From Ichthyophonus hoferi (lineage: Eukaryota; Opisthokonta; Ichthyosporea; Ichthyophonida; Ichthyophonidae), in the NCBI GenBank assembly GCA_002751075.1, contig NAOQ01000640.1, positions 2,279-20,719 on the forward strand: 18,441 bases of DNA. Reading direction: 5' to 3'. A program made the translations under genes and the position numbers. Within the stretch, counting starts at the first letter, position 1, and every line of letters starts with the position of its first letter. This document shows, piece by piece, positions 1-9,150 of the stretch. The notes under the pieces were generated by a model, which did not search any database, had not been told where the DNA came from, and saw only the letters and a list, made by a program, of their open reading frames with translations.

Positions 1-205
1 TAATAGGTTGTTATAATAGGCTGTTATAATAGGTTGGTATAATAATATATTGGGTTATGGTACAGCGCAAAAGAATCTAATATAACATAATACTCTACCC
101 TACCCTACTGTATTCTACTATATCCCACTATATCCTACTGTATTCTACTATATCCTACTGTACTCTACTATATCCTACCATATATCCTACTATACCCTAC
201 CCTAC
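1..205. repeat. Start of RhoGEF intron 5 with two short tandem repeats
   Basis: Downstream of the exon 5 donor (GTAGGG, read from 205 to 200 on the minus strand) the sequence is simple repeat. Positions 1-42 hold three copies of a 13-base unit resembling TAATAGGTTGTTA. Positions about 85-205 hold imperfect copies of a roughly 20-base unit of the type TACTGTATTCTACTATATCC. I see no further exon and no convincing acceptor here, so the next exon must lie to the left of the window. Confidence 0.7.
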
Positions 206-2034
206 CTACATTCTAAGCCCATAATACTCCTTTGTATCTGCATCAAGTCATGTTGTTGTTCTCCATCTCTCACTGATTCGTTGATCAATAAACAAATCTC
301 TTCGACCCGATCTAGGGCCAACAACAGAGAGGGCCGATTAGGATCATGGGCATCGGTGTATTTAAGGAGTTCCTGTGATAGGATAGTTAAAACTGATTAA
401 AAGTAATTAATATAATTAGTGTTGGCTGATAAACAGGCTTTGGATGATTTGAATATGTTAAATAGAATGTATATTAAATATTTAATTTAATTTAATTTAA
501 TTGGGCATTTTAACTGGTTCTTCACATTTATAATTAAAAATTAAAAATAAATGAATTGAAACATAATTATGTAATGTACTTTAACCTTACATTCGTAATG
601 GTTATATAGATTTAAAGCAGTAAATAAGAATAAGAAAAACAAAAATATATATAATATATAATATAATTTAACTACGCATTCTCAATGACTGTTTACCTTT
701 ATTAATAGAACATAGCGCGGTAATCTTTGGACAGGCGTGATTAAATATCCTTCCATCTTAATCATTGGATTAGGAAAATATTGCTCCTGTGTAAGGGCAG
801 CCAATCAGATGCTTTAGTTTATTATATATATATATTAATGCAGAGATAATTATTGTTTTTATTGTATTATATGATATGATATTGTATTCTACTTATATAT
901 ATATTAATGCAGAGATAATTATTGTTTTTATTGTATTATATGATATTACATTGTACTCTACTATATTATACTACCCTTTCTCCTAGCACAATGTAACTTA
1001 TCATGGCGTCCCTCTCCCTCTCCCACTCCACCTACCTGAGCCAGTTTCCATCTAGCAAACTCCCTATTTCTTCGCATATACTCATATATACTGTATCTAG
1101 CCTCGTTACAGAACCTAGCGTATGAAGCATACATCTTAAAGTACGGCCAGATATCAAAGAAAGCCTTGCCCTATAGTGATTAAGAGTTAAAATAGAGGTC
1201 TAATGGGCCGCATAAGTTACATTTTAATATAGGTGGTATGAAGGCTTTGCCCTATAATGACTAACCAATAAATGATAGGTCCAATGAGCGGCATGGATTA
1301 AATTTTAATATAGGTGGCATTTTAAAGTAAAACCAGATGTCAAAGAAGGACTTGCCCTATAGTGATTAATAGTTAACGGAGAGGTCCAATTAGATGAAAA
1401 GGTTAAATCTTAATATAGGTGGTATATTGGTATAGAGATTACAATTGTACCATATATTCAAGAAAGCCTTGCCCAGCTTTAATTAGTAATTGGGTGGTTG
1501 TAGGGGAAAGGACCAATTAGATATCTTGGTTAAATTTTAGTATAGTAGATTGGGTTGGGCGGGGCTATAATAGATCTATTATATAGAGGTTGTTTTATTT
1601 TGAAGTGTAAGTTTATTGGGTATTATAATATATATATAATACATACATCTTATACATAACATTCCCCTTTTATCCCAACTCCCTTCCCTATTTTTCCACC
1701 AATCACCTTCACCTACCGGTTCTTTAGTCTGCAGTCCTTCCACCAATAATCTACTAACTCCGACAATTTCCGACAATGAATTAAAAAGTTTATCTACTAT
1801 TTTTTTAGGAAGAATGGGTACGCCTTTTTTAATGGCCTCTTCCAATGGTTCTTTAAAATTTAAAAGTAGTACGTTTATTCTGTGATATTGATTGTTGGGT
1901 TAAAAGTGGAATTTATGGGCTGATAGATAGGATAGATAGGTAGATCTGAAAGACGTAGCTACAGATGAAATCAATTGTAAAGTAATAGTAACAGTATTAG
2001 TAATGGGAACAGGAATAAGAATAGAAATTATAGT

Positions 2035-2078
<44 letters not shown>

Positions 2079-2168
2079 GTAGAATAATAATAATAATCAT
2101 CATCATCATCATCATCATAATAACAATAACAATTATAATAATAATAATTATTAATAATCGTAATAATC

Positions 2169-2216
<48 letters not shown>

Positions 2217-2880
2217 GACGATAATAATAATAATAATGATAAAACTAATAATAATAGATAATACAAATATGGTACAATATTTACATGCTTGGTATATGTA
2301 AATGTCCCACTCTTCTTGCACATGTACATATACATAGACATATATATATAGCATTACTATACCCTCTTATATACGTCTCCTCGGTTGCCAAAAGTTCTTG
2401 CATTACCATTTTAAACTTCCTCTCTCTTACTCTAGCCTGTGCCTCTTCTTCCATATTAACTATCTCGGCTTGCAGCATGGGTGGTGTCAAGCCTACTACT
2501 TTCTCTTCTTCCTGAATATAATCCCCTTCTATAACTGGAGCCTCCTCATCCGTACTAACCATCTCAGCTTCAAACATGGGTGGTGTCAGACCTTCATCTT
2601 TCTCTTCTTCCTCACTATCATCCCCTTCTATGACCGGAGCCTCTTCATCCGTGCTAAACATCTCAGCCTCAAACATGAGTGCTGTCAAGCCTACTTCTTT
2701 CTCTCCTACCTCGGCATAATCCCCTTCTATTACGTCTACTGGCTCTTTATTCATCTTTATTACTGTCTCAGTTGGTTTATTGCTTTCAATTAGACCTATA
2801 CTCTCTGTGGTTGGATCTACTATTATTATATTCCTCTCCCTCTCCCTCTCCATCTCTAGTTGCCCTGTTGAATTATCCAT
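206..2880 (-). CDS. Dbl-homology (DH) RhoGEF, five exons, C-terminal part lies beyond the window
   Basis: A guanine-nucleotide exchange factor for Rho-family GTPases, spliced by eye on the minus strand. Exons in order are 2880-2363, 1879-1717, 1164-1036, 786-697 and 372-206. Intron phases are 2, 0, 0, 0 and 2, and every junction keeps the frame. The product has 355 residues plus a split codon. Residues 47-146 are three acidic repeats. The DH domain starts near residue 155 with FKMVMQELLATEETY (conserved region 1), continues with LPKKIVDKLFNSLSEI and YFKMYASYARF, and reaches the signature GYLITPVQRLPRY (283-295) and LLKYTDAHDPNRP. It ends in the last helix with VEEICLLINESVRD. The PH domain that normally follows would lie off the left edge. 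The ATG at 2880-2878 is the first in frame after an open stretch without an earlier ATG. The spacing between LLVEGL and YFKMY is about ten residues shorter than usual, so the exon 2 donor is slightly uncertain. Confidence 0.86.
820..957. repeat. 69-bp direct duplication in RhoGEF intron 3
   Basis: Two adjacent copies of a 69-base unit, each containing TTAATGCAGAGATAATTATT and then ATTGTATTATATGATAT. The shared word TAATGCAGAG begins at 836 and again at 905. They are nearly identical, so this looks like a recent tandem duplication. It lies wholly inside the intron between exon 4 (ending at 786) and exon 3 (starting at 1036). Confidence 0.85.
1134..1556 (-). repeat. Four degenerate copies of an intron-end plus exon-start unit in the RhoGEF
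   Basis: The plus strand shows the word CTTGCCCTAT or a close variant at about 1165, 1245, 1351 and 1468. Each is followed by related text ending in a form of TTTTAATATAGGTGGTAT. On the minus strand each copy holds a branch-site-like stretch, then GGGCAAG and the start of exon 3. The copy nearest the real exon encodes AFFDIWPYFKMY. The copy at 1351 encodes SFFDIWFYFKM, and the one at 1468 a more diverged AFLNIW. The copy at 1245 has lost the exon part. Only the copy at 1164 continues into an exon with a donor, so the others look like decoy acceptors. Confidence 0.8.
2033..2275. repeat. ATA/ATC trinucleotide microsatellite in RhoGEF intron 1
   Basis: Long runs of (ATA)n at about 2038-2080 and 2168-2215, with a block of (ATC)n near 2096-2117 between them. 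It fills about half of the 483-nt first intron (2362-1880). Long apparent open frames of Ile, Tyr, Asn or Asp across it are simple-repeat translations and not genes. Confidence 0.93.
2443..2742 (-). repeat. Three tandem 99-bp coding repeats in RhoGEF exon 1
   Basis: Residues 47-80, 81-113 and 114-146 of the RhoGEF are copies of one acidic unit of 33 to 34 residues. Shared features are VIEGD, then a Glu-rich stretch, then GLT and an M-x-x-AE motif. The middle copy contains GLTPPMFEAEMVSTDEE. The DNA repeats at the same period, so this is an in-frame tandem expansion. It lies directly before the DH domain and is probably disordered and strongly acidic. I do not recognise it as a named motif. 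Confidence 0.88.
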
Positions 2881-3200
2881 CTTACAATAACTATGCACTA
2901 ATAGCACTAATAGTAATGATATATATATATATAATTATAATGTTTTTATTTATTAAAATCATATATGTAACTAAAAATCGTTAATACTAATACTAGGCTA
3001 TTTAATATTGCATTTCGTGTTGTTAGTACACATATAATATAATAATGATACCAAAAACAATACAAAACAATATAACTAGTACTGTTATGATTATATTAAC
3101 CAGTTGATTCGACGGCGCTAAAACTCTGCAGATTGCCCATATAAATGGTACCTTCTACACCAATCCAATTTACTATCCCGGGATTGGTAAATTTAGTAGT
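2881..3200 (-). promoter_or_regulatory. Upstream region of the RhoGEF with a CCAAT dyad
   Basis: The region just upstream of the RhoGEF ATG. ACCAATCC at 3159-3166 and its complement GGATTGGT at 3181-3188 form an inverted pair of CCAAT boxes about 280-310 bases upstream of the start codon. A second overlapping inverted pair, AATTTAC and GTAAATT, lies inside and beside it. Nearer the gene is only AT-rich sequence. Promoter function is inferred from position and the CCAAT motifs. Confidence 0.35.
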
Positions 3201-3880
3201 ATTTTTGCCAATGCATTTTTTCTTTCTCGTGTGATGATTTTATATGATAACACGATCTTTCCTATAAAGATGAAGTATTTTTTTGATATTTAGAAAGAAT
3301 ATAGAAAGTAAATAGTAATAATAAATCTATCTAAAAAACTATTTTAAAAATTCGCGAATCAATTCACTTATTTTGTACACTCTTAAACGCAGTAAAATGC
3401 TACTATCTATCCAATATAAATAATATTCATTACCTCAGCGCTATAGGCGGTGTGAAATGGGGAATAATAAAACGCCAAAAACAATATTAACAATTCAGAG
3501 CCAATTGATTAACTTGTCATTCTTTGAGGCGATAGTACATTTAATAGCCTGTGTACAATAACATTTTATTTGTTTCTATAAATACTGTAGAGTACCTCTA
3601 AACTACTTATAATATATATATATATAGTTAACATGTTTCATATGCATTCCTCTGTAGATATGGGTAAGGAAAGTAATAGAATATAGATGCGTGTGTCAAC
3701 CAAGGAATATTCAGGGAATATAACATAACAGATATCCCTATAATAGAGAATTGTATGGGAAAAACAGGTATGTAAGGTCTCCTTATAGTTATCCATTTAT
3801 AATAAATAGAAAAAAAATTATGTATATTTAATTTGAAAACATTTTAAATGAGAATTTTCAATTAAAATTACAAAAATTCA
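3200..3880. other. AT-rich intergenic sequence, nothing recognised
   Basis: About 680 bases with no open frame of coding character on either strand, no RNA gene that I recognise, and no clear repeat besides short AT tracts, for example TATATATATATA near 3613-3624. Confidence 0.6.
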
Positions 3881-4390
3881 CAATTCAATGTTCAGTTTAG
3901 TTGGTACCGCTGGTTTATTATTGCGCATAACCAATAGATTGGTGGATTATATTTTTTTAAAATACTCGATCTACTTTACAGTGTTTGTTAAAACTGGTGA
4001 TACAGGTTTTACTATTAAGTTTTAGATAATAAAACGTTACACAATAGTATTATTAATAATGTAGTAGAAATTATATTATCCAAAATAATATTAATAATCA
4101 CAATAATACCTTTATATTTGTATATACCTCGAACAGTATCGAATTGAAATCTACCTCTAACAATTTTTCAGAAGTAAAAATAAAAATGAATTAAGAAATA
4201 TTAAAAAAACTAGTACATATTTATCAAACCTACACAGTGGTGATTCAGATTGGGATTAATTCAAATATAACATATTACATTAGGTATACAGTTTGATCTC
4301 AATTTAGTCACACTGTCACATGTGTTTAAAATGATATAAATTAGCTTACGTTGTGATTGAGATGGAGCTTCTAGTTTTATTTACTCTATA
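3880..4390 (-). mobile_element. Decayed third copy of the relic family seen at 5410-6640
   Basis: The stretch 4195-4390 aligns by eye, in the same direction, with 6440-6640. Shared words include ATTTATCAAAC and ACATGTGTTTA followed by AATGRTATAAATTA. Weaker similarity continues leftward: 4150-4200 resembles 6310-6370. The left limit is guessed. It is an old fossil, heavily broken, and ends close to where the LTR-like copy at 4391 begins. Confidence 0.4.
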
Positions 4391-4916
4391 ACGCGACACC
4401 TGCAAATGAACGCACACGGTGATGTAATGAGCAGACTTGTATTAATTAATCGAATACCGTTCTCTATTGAGTAGATTCATTTGTCAGTATATAGTAGTCA
4501 GTATGTGAGCACTTAGCATTAGAGAGGAAGTTGGTTTAATTCTCCATTTAAATGAGGACTTAATAGTATTCGAGTATCGAGGTAAGATCAGACAATTCTA
4601 GTGGGTCTCTGTGACTAATCATGAGTTGCATTAGCGAATAAGAATCTTTGCGGTTAGTCCATTTTATAATCACGACTAAACTGGACAGGTGTAACCGCAA
4701 TGATTAGGATGAATAGTATAAGTGAAAACAAAAAGGAAATAACTAAGTAAGGCCAAGCACACCCGGGCATAAGCGGCAACCCCTGCATGCCTGCAAACGT
4801 GTATAATACCGATGTAGACAAAATATGAATAAGTTCGTGACACAAAGCTTTGCATTCATTTATTATTTGCTAAACAATATCATAATATATATATATAGTC
4901 CTATTATACAACACCA
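4391..4916 (+). mobile_element. LTR-like copy 1, old retroelement fossil
   Basis: About 525 bases that align with the stretches starting at 8648 and 10288. Landmarks shared with the second copy include ACAATTCTAGTGGG (4592-4605 here, 8889-8902 there) and a TTGTCAGTATATAG-like word. The right end is followed by AATTGGCGACCCTG (4917-4930), which resembles the start of the internal region and primer-binding area of Ty3/gypsy elements. The family assignment rests on that alone. The left end is approximate. Divergence from the other copies looks like roughly a third of positions, so it is ancient. Confidence 0.55.
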
Positions 4917-5400
4917 AATTGGCGACCCTGAAGCCTGTGGACGAGTCACTAGAACTACCACAGATTGCTATACAAGGTGTGTTTACCTTATATATTTTTG
5001 TTTTGGCATTAGCTAAGAGTAAATAAAGATGGTCCTCTGCATCATTATGATAATATTTATGTAAGGAATGCCAACTGAGTAATAGTCTAAATTAATTAAT
5101 TAGCAATAAGCTGTTAATCATCCTTGTTTAATTGATTAATTAATCAATCGTCAAATTATCATATAGTCTACATATGCTATATTATATCTGGAAGACATAA
5201 ATAGTTCTGATTGTGACAGGCTCTTCTTTTTGTTGTATTGCAATTACACTGAATAAAGCTCATTTTCTTTATTTAATTCTCTTTTTGCAATTGGGGCTAC
5301 CCTCCCTATTGGGGATACTAATATAACCCAGTAAGATAATAACTATAGCACAATAAGATAATTACTACAATACAGTAAGATAATTACTACAATATAATGA
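4917..5400. other. Possible start of a retroelement internal region, then a 22-24-bp tandem repeat
   Basis: The first bases (AATTGGCGACCCTGAAGCC) resemble a primer-binding region directly after an LTR. No gag or pol motif follows that I can see. Positions about 5327-5396 hold three copies of a unit like CAGTAAGATAATTACTACAA. A related but looser tract lies at 15190-15235, next to the reversed LTR-like copy, so the tract probably belongs to the same element family. Confidence 0.4.
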
Positions 5401-5409
5401 CATGAAAAC

Positions 5410-6440
5410 CACACAGGCTGGAATTGATATTTTGTCCATAGCCCAAATTTAGCTGCTAATTCATCTATATATCTAATATCCTAATATACCACACTGAAGG
5501 CTACCCTACCTGTTACAGCTAGTGGTTTTATATATGGATCACTGGTCTAATGGGATATAATATATTACAATAATTTCTTATTATTGCGATTTAGAACTGG
5601 TTATTTCCAATTTTCTGGTAAATTAAAGTTGAAGATCAGATTATTATCTGAAGGTTCAGGTTTATCGGTTCTTGGACTGCATGCTATATTATTATAGTTG
5701 ATCGTGGTATTTTAATGGGATTTAATTGTAGGTGTAATCTCTTTTGAAAATTAGAATAAACAGAAAGAGATGCACCTTCCAGTTCAGCAACACCTGTAAT
5801 CTACAGAAATTTAATGTCATCTAGATCAACACAATTATTGACTTTTCTGGGAATCATGCAGCAAAGTTAATCAGATTAATCTTCATTTTTAAGAGTAGTA
5901 ATATTTGTTGCTTTAATTGGATGCCTGCTATTGTATTTGTATATTAATGTTTGATATTTCCTGGGTAGGCCTGTCAGTTGTTTCTAAACAGATAGCGTGC
6001 TTAAAACCATAAACACTGTTAGTACAGACAGTTTTCTTAATTGGTTATAATAATTATCAAGCCAAGTGTTTAATCCTGGATATCAGAGCTTTTTATGAAT
6101 TATATATTATAATTAGTTTCTGATTGATTAAAGACTTAATTAATCATACATACATATAAGAGTACTAAACATATTACTTTTTCTACCAATAACAATTTAC
6201 CTCATAAAGTTGTTACAATAATACTCTTATCTGTCAACTTTTTTGTGTGTAAAAACCTAGACCCTAGAATAATATATTGGTTTTGATGCATACCTTGCTG
6301 AGGTATGGCTCCAGAGTTATTAAAACCTTAAGAAGCAAAAGATGAAATGAATTTTAAACAAAAATATTGGTGCTCGTGCAATTACTTGTATTCATGATTT
6401 CCAAAGCATATATTCTATTTATTAATTATTTGCTATGAGT
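5410..6440 (-). mobile_element. Coding relic of an unidentified old element, reversed copy
   Basis: Read on the minus strand, this matches the plus-strand stretch 6930-8330 along about 1 kb. The best anchors are AAGCCAAGTGTTTAATCC at 6059-6076, the exact complement of 7346-7363, and a peptide SLSVYSNFQKR (5770-5738) against SLSVNSNFTKR (7941-7973). It is a broken fossil with several interruptions. The product is not recognised. A stretch near 5490-5420 reads somewhat like part of a beta-rich capsid-type protein, but that is a guess. Confidence 0.5.
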
Positions 6441-6930
6441 CAAATGGTAGAAATTATTTATCAAACTTATGTATTAATGATTTAAATTTTTAATTAATTC
6501 CTGTAAACCGTACTATATTGCATATACAGTTTTAATCTAATTTCAGTCTCATCACATCACATTACATGTGTTTAGAATGGTATAAATTATACAATGTATG
6601 GTTGAAATGAGGGCTCTAATTTTGTTTTCCGTGCAATAGATTAAAATAAAGACAATGTAGGGTTACCTTCTATTTTTACTACTTTAACAAAATCTATTAG
6701 CATTAAATAATTGGACTATTTCCAGCTAATCCACATGGTGTATGAGAAACAAAACCCTTTCTTTAGCAATAGTATCATATGATATACTCTTGTCTTATAA
6801 CTAGAAAGGCACCAGTTGTGAACTGCACCAAAAACGTAACTTTGTTGTGTTACTGGATAAATAAACTGTTAAATATCTATTAGCCTTCCCTAAGATGGAT
6901 TGGATACAAGCCTTAATATCTATAGAATGT
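6440..6930. other. Spacer between the two inverted relic copies
   Basis: About 490 bases at the centre of the inverted pair. The left part (6440-6640) is shared in direct orientation with 4195-4390 and so belongs to the reversed copy's family. I could not align the right part (6690-6930) with confidence. No gene is seen. Confidence 0.4.
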
Positions 6931-8570
6931 TAATATCTTTATAAAATTAGCGTATATTGCTATGACTAGAAATTTTGATCAGAAATAATGAACACAGGCA
7001 ATTGCATGAACACCAAGATTCTCGAACTCAAATCACATGGCCTCCTACTTTCCAAGATTTTAACAATTCTGGAGGACCAAGAGCAACGAGAATAAAAACC
7101 GAAATTATATCCCAACAAGGCATGCATTGCAACCGTACATATATATACTAATATTATTATAAGGTCTAGTTTTCTACACAAAAATAAGTTAACAGGTAGA
7201 AGTGCTAACTTAATAACTTGACTAAGTAAAACAAATTCTGTAGAAAACGTAATATACTTAGCACTCTTACATGTGTAATGAATTAAACCATGAATAAAAA
7301 AGGAACTAATTCTAATATACAGTTCATAGAAAGTTTAGATATCCTGGATTAAACACTTGGCTTATTAATCGGTATAATTATAAAATGAAACCAGCCGTGT
7401 TAGCCTTTTTTATGGTTTTAGACCCATATACAATTAAAAACAACCAGAAAATATCAATAAACCAACTGATCAGAGCCTCTAAAATTATCGCTCTAAATAA
7501 TCTAGATCAATCCAATTTAACTATGCTTGAGAAATCACAGATGAACCAAGCATTAATACTAGGATACTTCAATTAAAATAAAACCTGCATTTATTTTTTT
7601 TAAACCAAATATGCATATTTATTATTCTACCCTCAGAGTTAAAAAACGTTTTTAGTGTGACTAGCCCATAATATCTATAGGTAATTGGCGGACATGTCTT
7701 GTATTACAATATGTTGTCTGCCTTATTAATCCTCAGACTAAAAGTATATTTGCAACAGGTACCAGAAAGCTAGTCATGGGAAGAGGATACTAGAAGTGGT
7801 TAAAACAGAAATATTTAATTAATTTAGATATTTCTTTATATAGCTATAAACATTTAATACTGTTAGCAAATATTATTACATATGTAGCCTGGGAAATAGT
7901 TATTCTGGAATGGGCCAGAACCGCTAATTTGGACAGCGTGTCCCTCTCCGTAAATTCCAACTTTACTAAGAGATCTGATATATTCCTAGTTCATAGTGAA
8001 ACCAAAATCGTCAACTATCACGCTAAAGGTCTTAATCCAGTGACAGGAGAAATTCAGACCTTGGATGAGGGCTTGGTCTTAAACTGCAATCTATCATTTA
8101 ATTGGGGAAGGCTATTTCCAAACTGCAATGTATATATATATATAATACCCTATACACACCCATAACATATACCTTCCGGTATTATTGCAAGTACTGTAAA
8201 AACCAACTGGGCATCTATCTCTGTTGATATAGCAAATTCTAAAGCAGTAACAGTTAGAATAGATTTGATGGAAGATACCATGATTGCAGTTCAGAAGACC
8301 AAATATTATTTGAGAAATTTACCGTACACAAGTGAACAAACTTAGACCCTATAAATTATTCCACCACAGCTGATTCATCAATTTGGATTAAATCTTGTTT
8401 TCAATAGATAGTGACGGAAATGGTAAGGCAACAATAACACTGGGCCCCAGGCAAATATTAAGAATGTTGATTTTGGTTTTTTGGATGTTAATCAGTATAT
8501 GAAGGACCAACACAACTGCGCTAATCACGCTGTCTAACAACACTATGAAAAGCTTCACCTGAACGTACAA
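6930..8570 (+). mobile_element. Coding relic of an unidentified old element, forward copy
   Basis: The plus-strand partner of the relic at 5410-6440. Two stretches keep longer open frames. One at 7385-7573 is a 63-residue frame opening with MKPAVLAFFMVLDPYT. The other, at about 7926-8125, contains SLSVNSNFTKRSDIFLVH. Coding-like sequence continues to about 8550, for example SIDSDGNGKATITLGPR near 8400-8450, and stops shortly before the LTR-like copy at 8648 on the same strand. That position fits a last open frame of a retroelement, but I find no reverse transcriptase, integrase or protease motif, and the protein is not recognised. It is old and clearly broken in several places. Confidence 0.5.
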
Positions 8571-8647
8571 TTAGGGTTAGCATGGTAACGGCCTTTAATG
8601 TCTGTTGGAACCAAAACGTTCAATGCCTTTTTACAGCTTATTCCCTT

Positions 8648-9150
8648 GTGTTACAAGACCGTTAACCCAAAATGAGCACGTGGCTCGGCCAAAGTTCCAA
8701 TAACAAAACAGATTGTGAAATGTTCGGTCTAATATAAGTTAATAGCACAATTTTCTGAACCAGGTTGAATTGATCTGTCAATATATAGTATGTAAGAAAA
8801 GCACTTACACTAATAGATTAGCTAACAAGCCACTCAATTAAGGGCACGATGGTGTAAGTATATATAAGAATATTGAGATAAGATTTAAACAATTCTAGTG
8901 GGCTTCAGTCGTTTTCTGTAAATTTCATTGACCAATAAAGATCTTTACGATCGGTTCTATTTGCATTAATGAATAGCTATGCAAGTGGTAACTATAATTA
9001 ACACCTGTGATAAACAAAGGTCAGGAAAGAATAAAAGAGGAAAAACAAAATCATAATAAACACTGTTCCCAGTCCACATTTTTGATTATTTAAGCCATGC
9101 AAAAAGAAACATTACTATACTCAGAAAGATTCAATAACAGATATTTAGAG
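8648..9150 (+). mobile_element. LTR-like copy 2, old retroelement fossil
   Basis: Starts with TGTTACAAGACCGTTAAC, a plausible LTR beginning. It shares blocks with copy 3 (TTGCAAGACTGTTAAC at about 10290) and with copy 1. TATATAAG at 8861-8868 lies where a TATA box would sit, followed by the shared ACAATTCTAGTGGG. The right boundary is approximate. With copy 1 in the same orientation 4.3 kb upstream, and a same-strand coding relic just before it, the two could be the ends of one decayed element or two independent solo LTRs. Confidence 0.5.

Noticed and set aside
80-205. Regularly repeating pattern suggestive of a CRISPR-like array
   Set aside because: It is a degenerate 20-base minisatellite without unique spacers, inside a eukaryotic intron.
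1900-2354. Several open frames of Ile, Tyr, Asn or Asp runs on both strands
   Set aside because: They are translations of the ATA/ATC microsatellite within RhoGEF intron 1.
2285-2984. Plus-strand frames of 76 to 131 codons
   Set aside because: They are antisense to RhoGEF exon 1; their apparent repeats mirror the three acidic repeats of the real protein.
4654-5016. Two 63-codon frames
   Set aside because: They lie in or across LTR-like copy 1 and its edge, and show no recognisable protein features.
5410-5500. Peptide resemblance of the reversed relic to jelly-roll capsid proteins of small viruses
   Set aside because: The resemblance is a loose impression from a few residues in a broken relic; not strong enough to name a family.
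6966-7181. Minus-strand frame of 71 codons
   Set aside because: It is antisense to the forward relic copy, with no coding character of its own.
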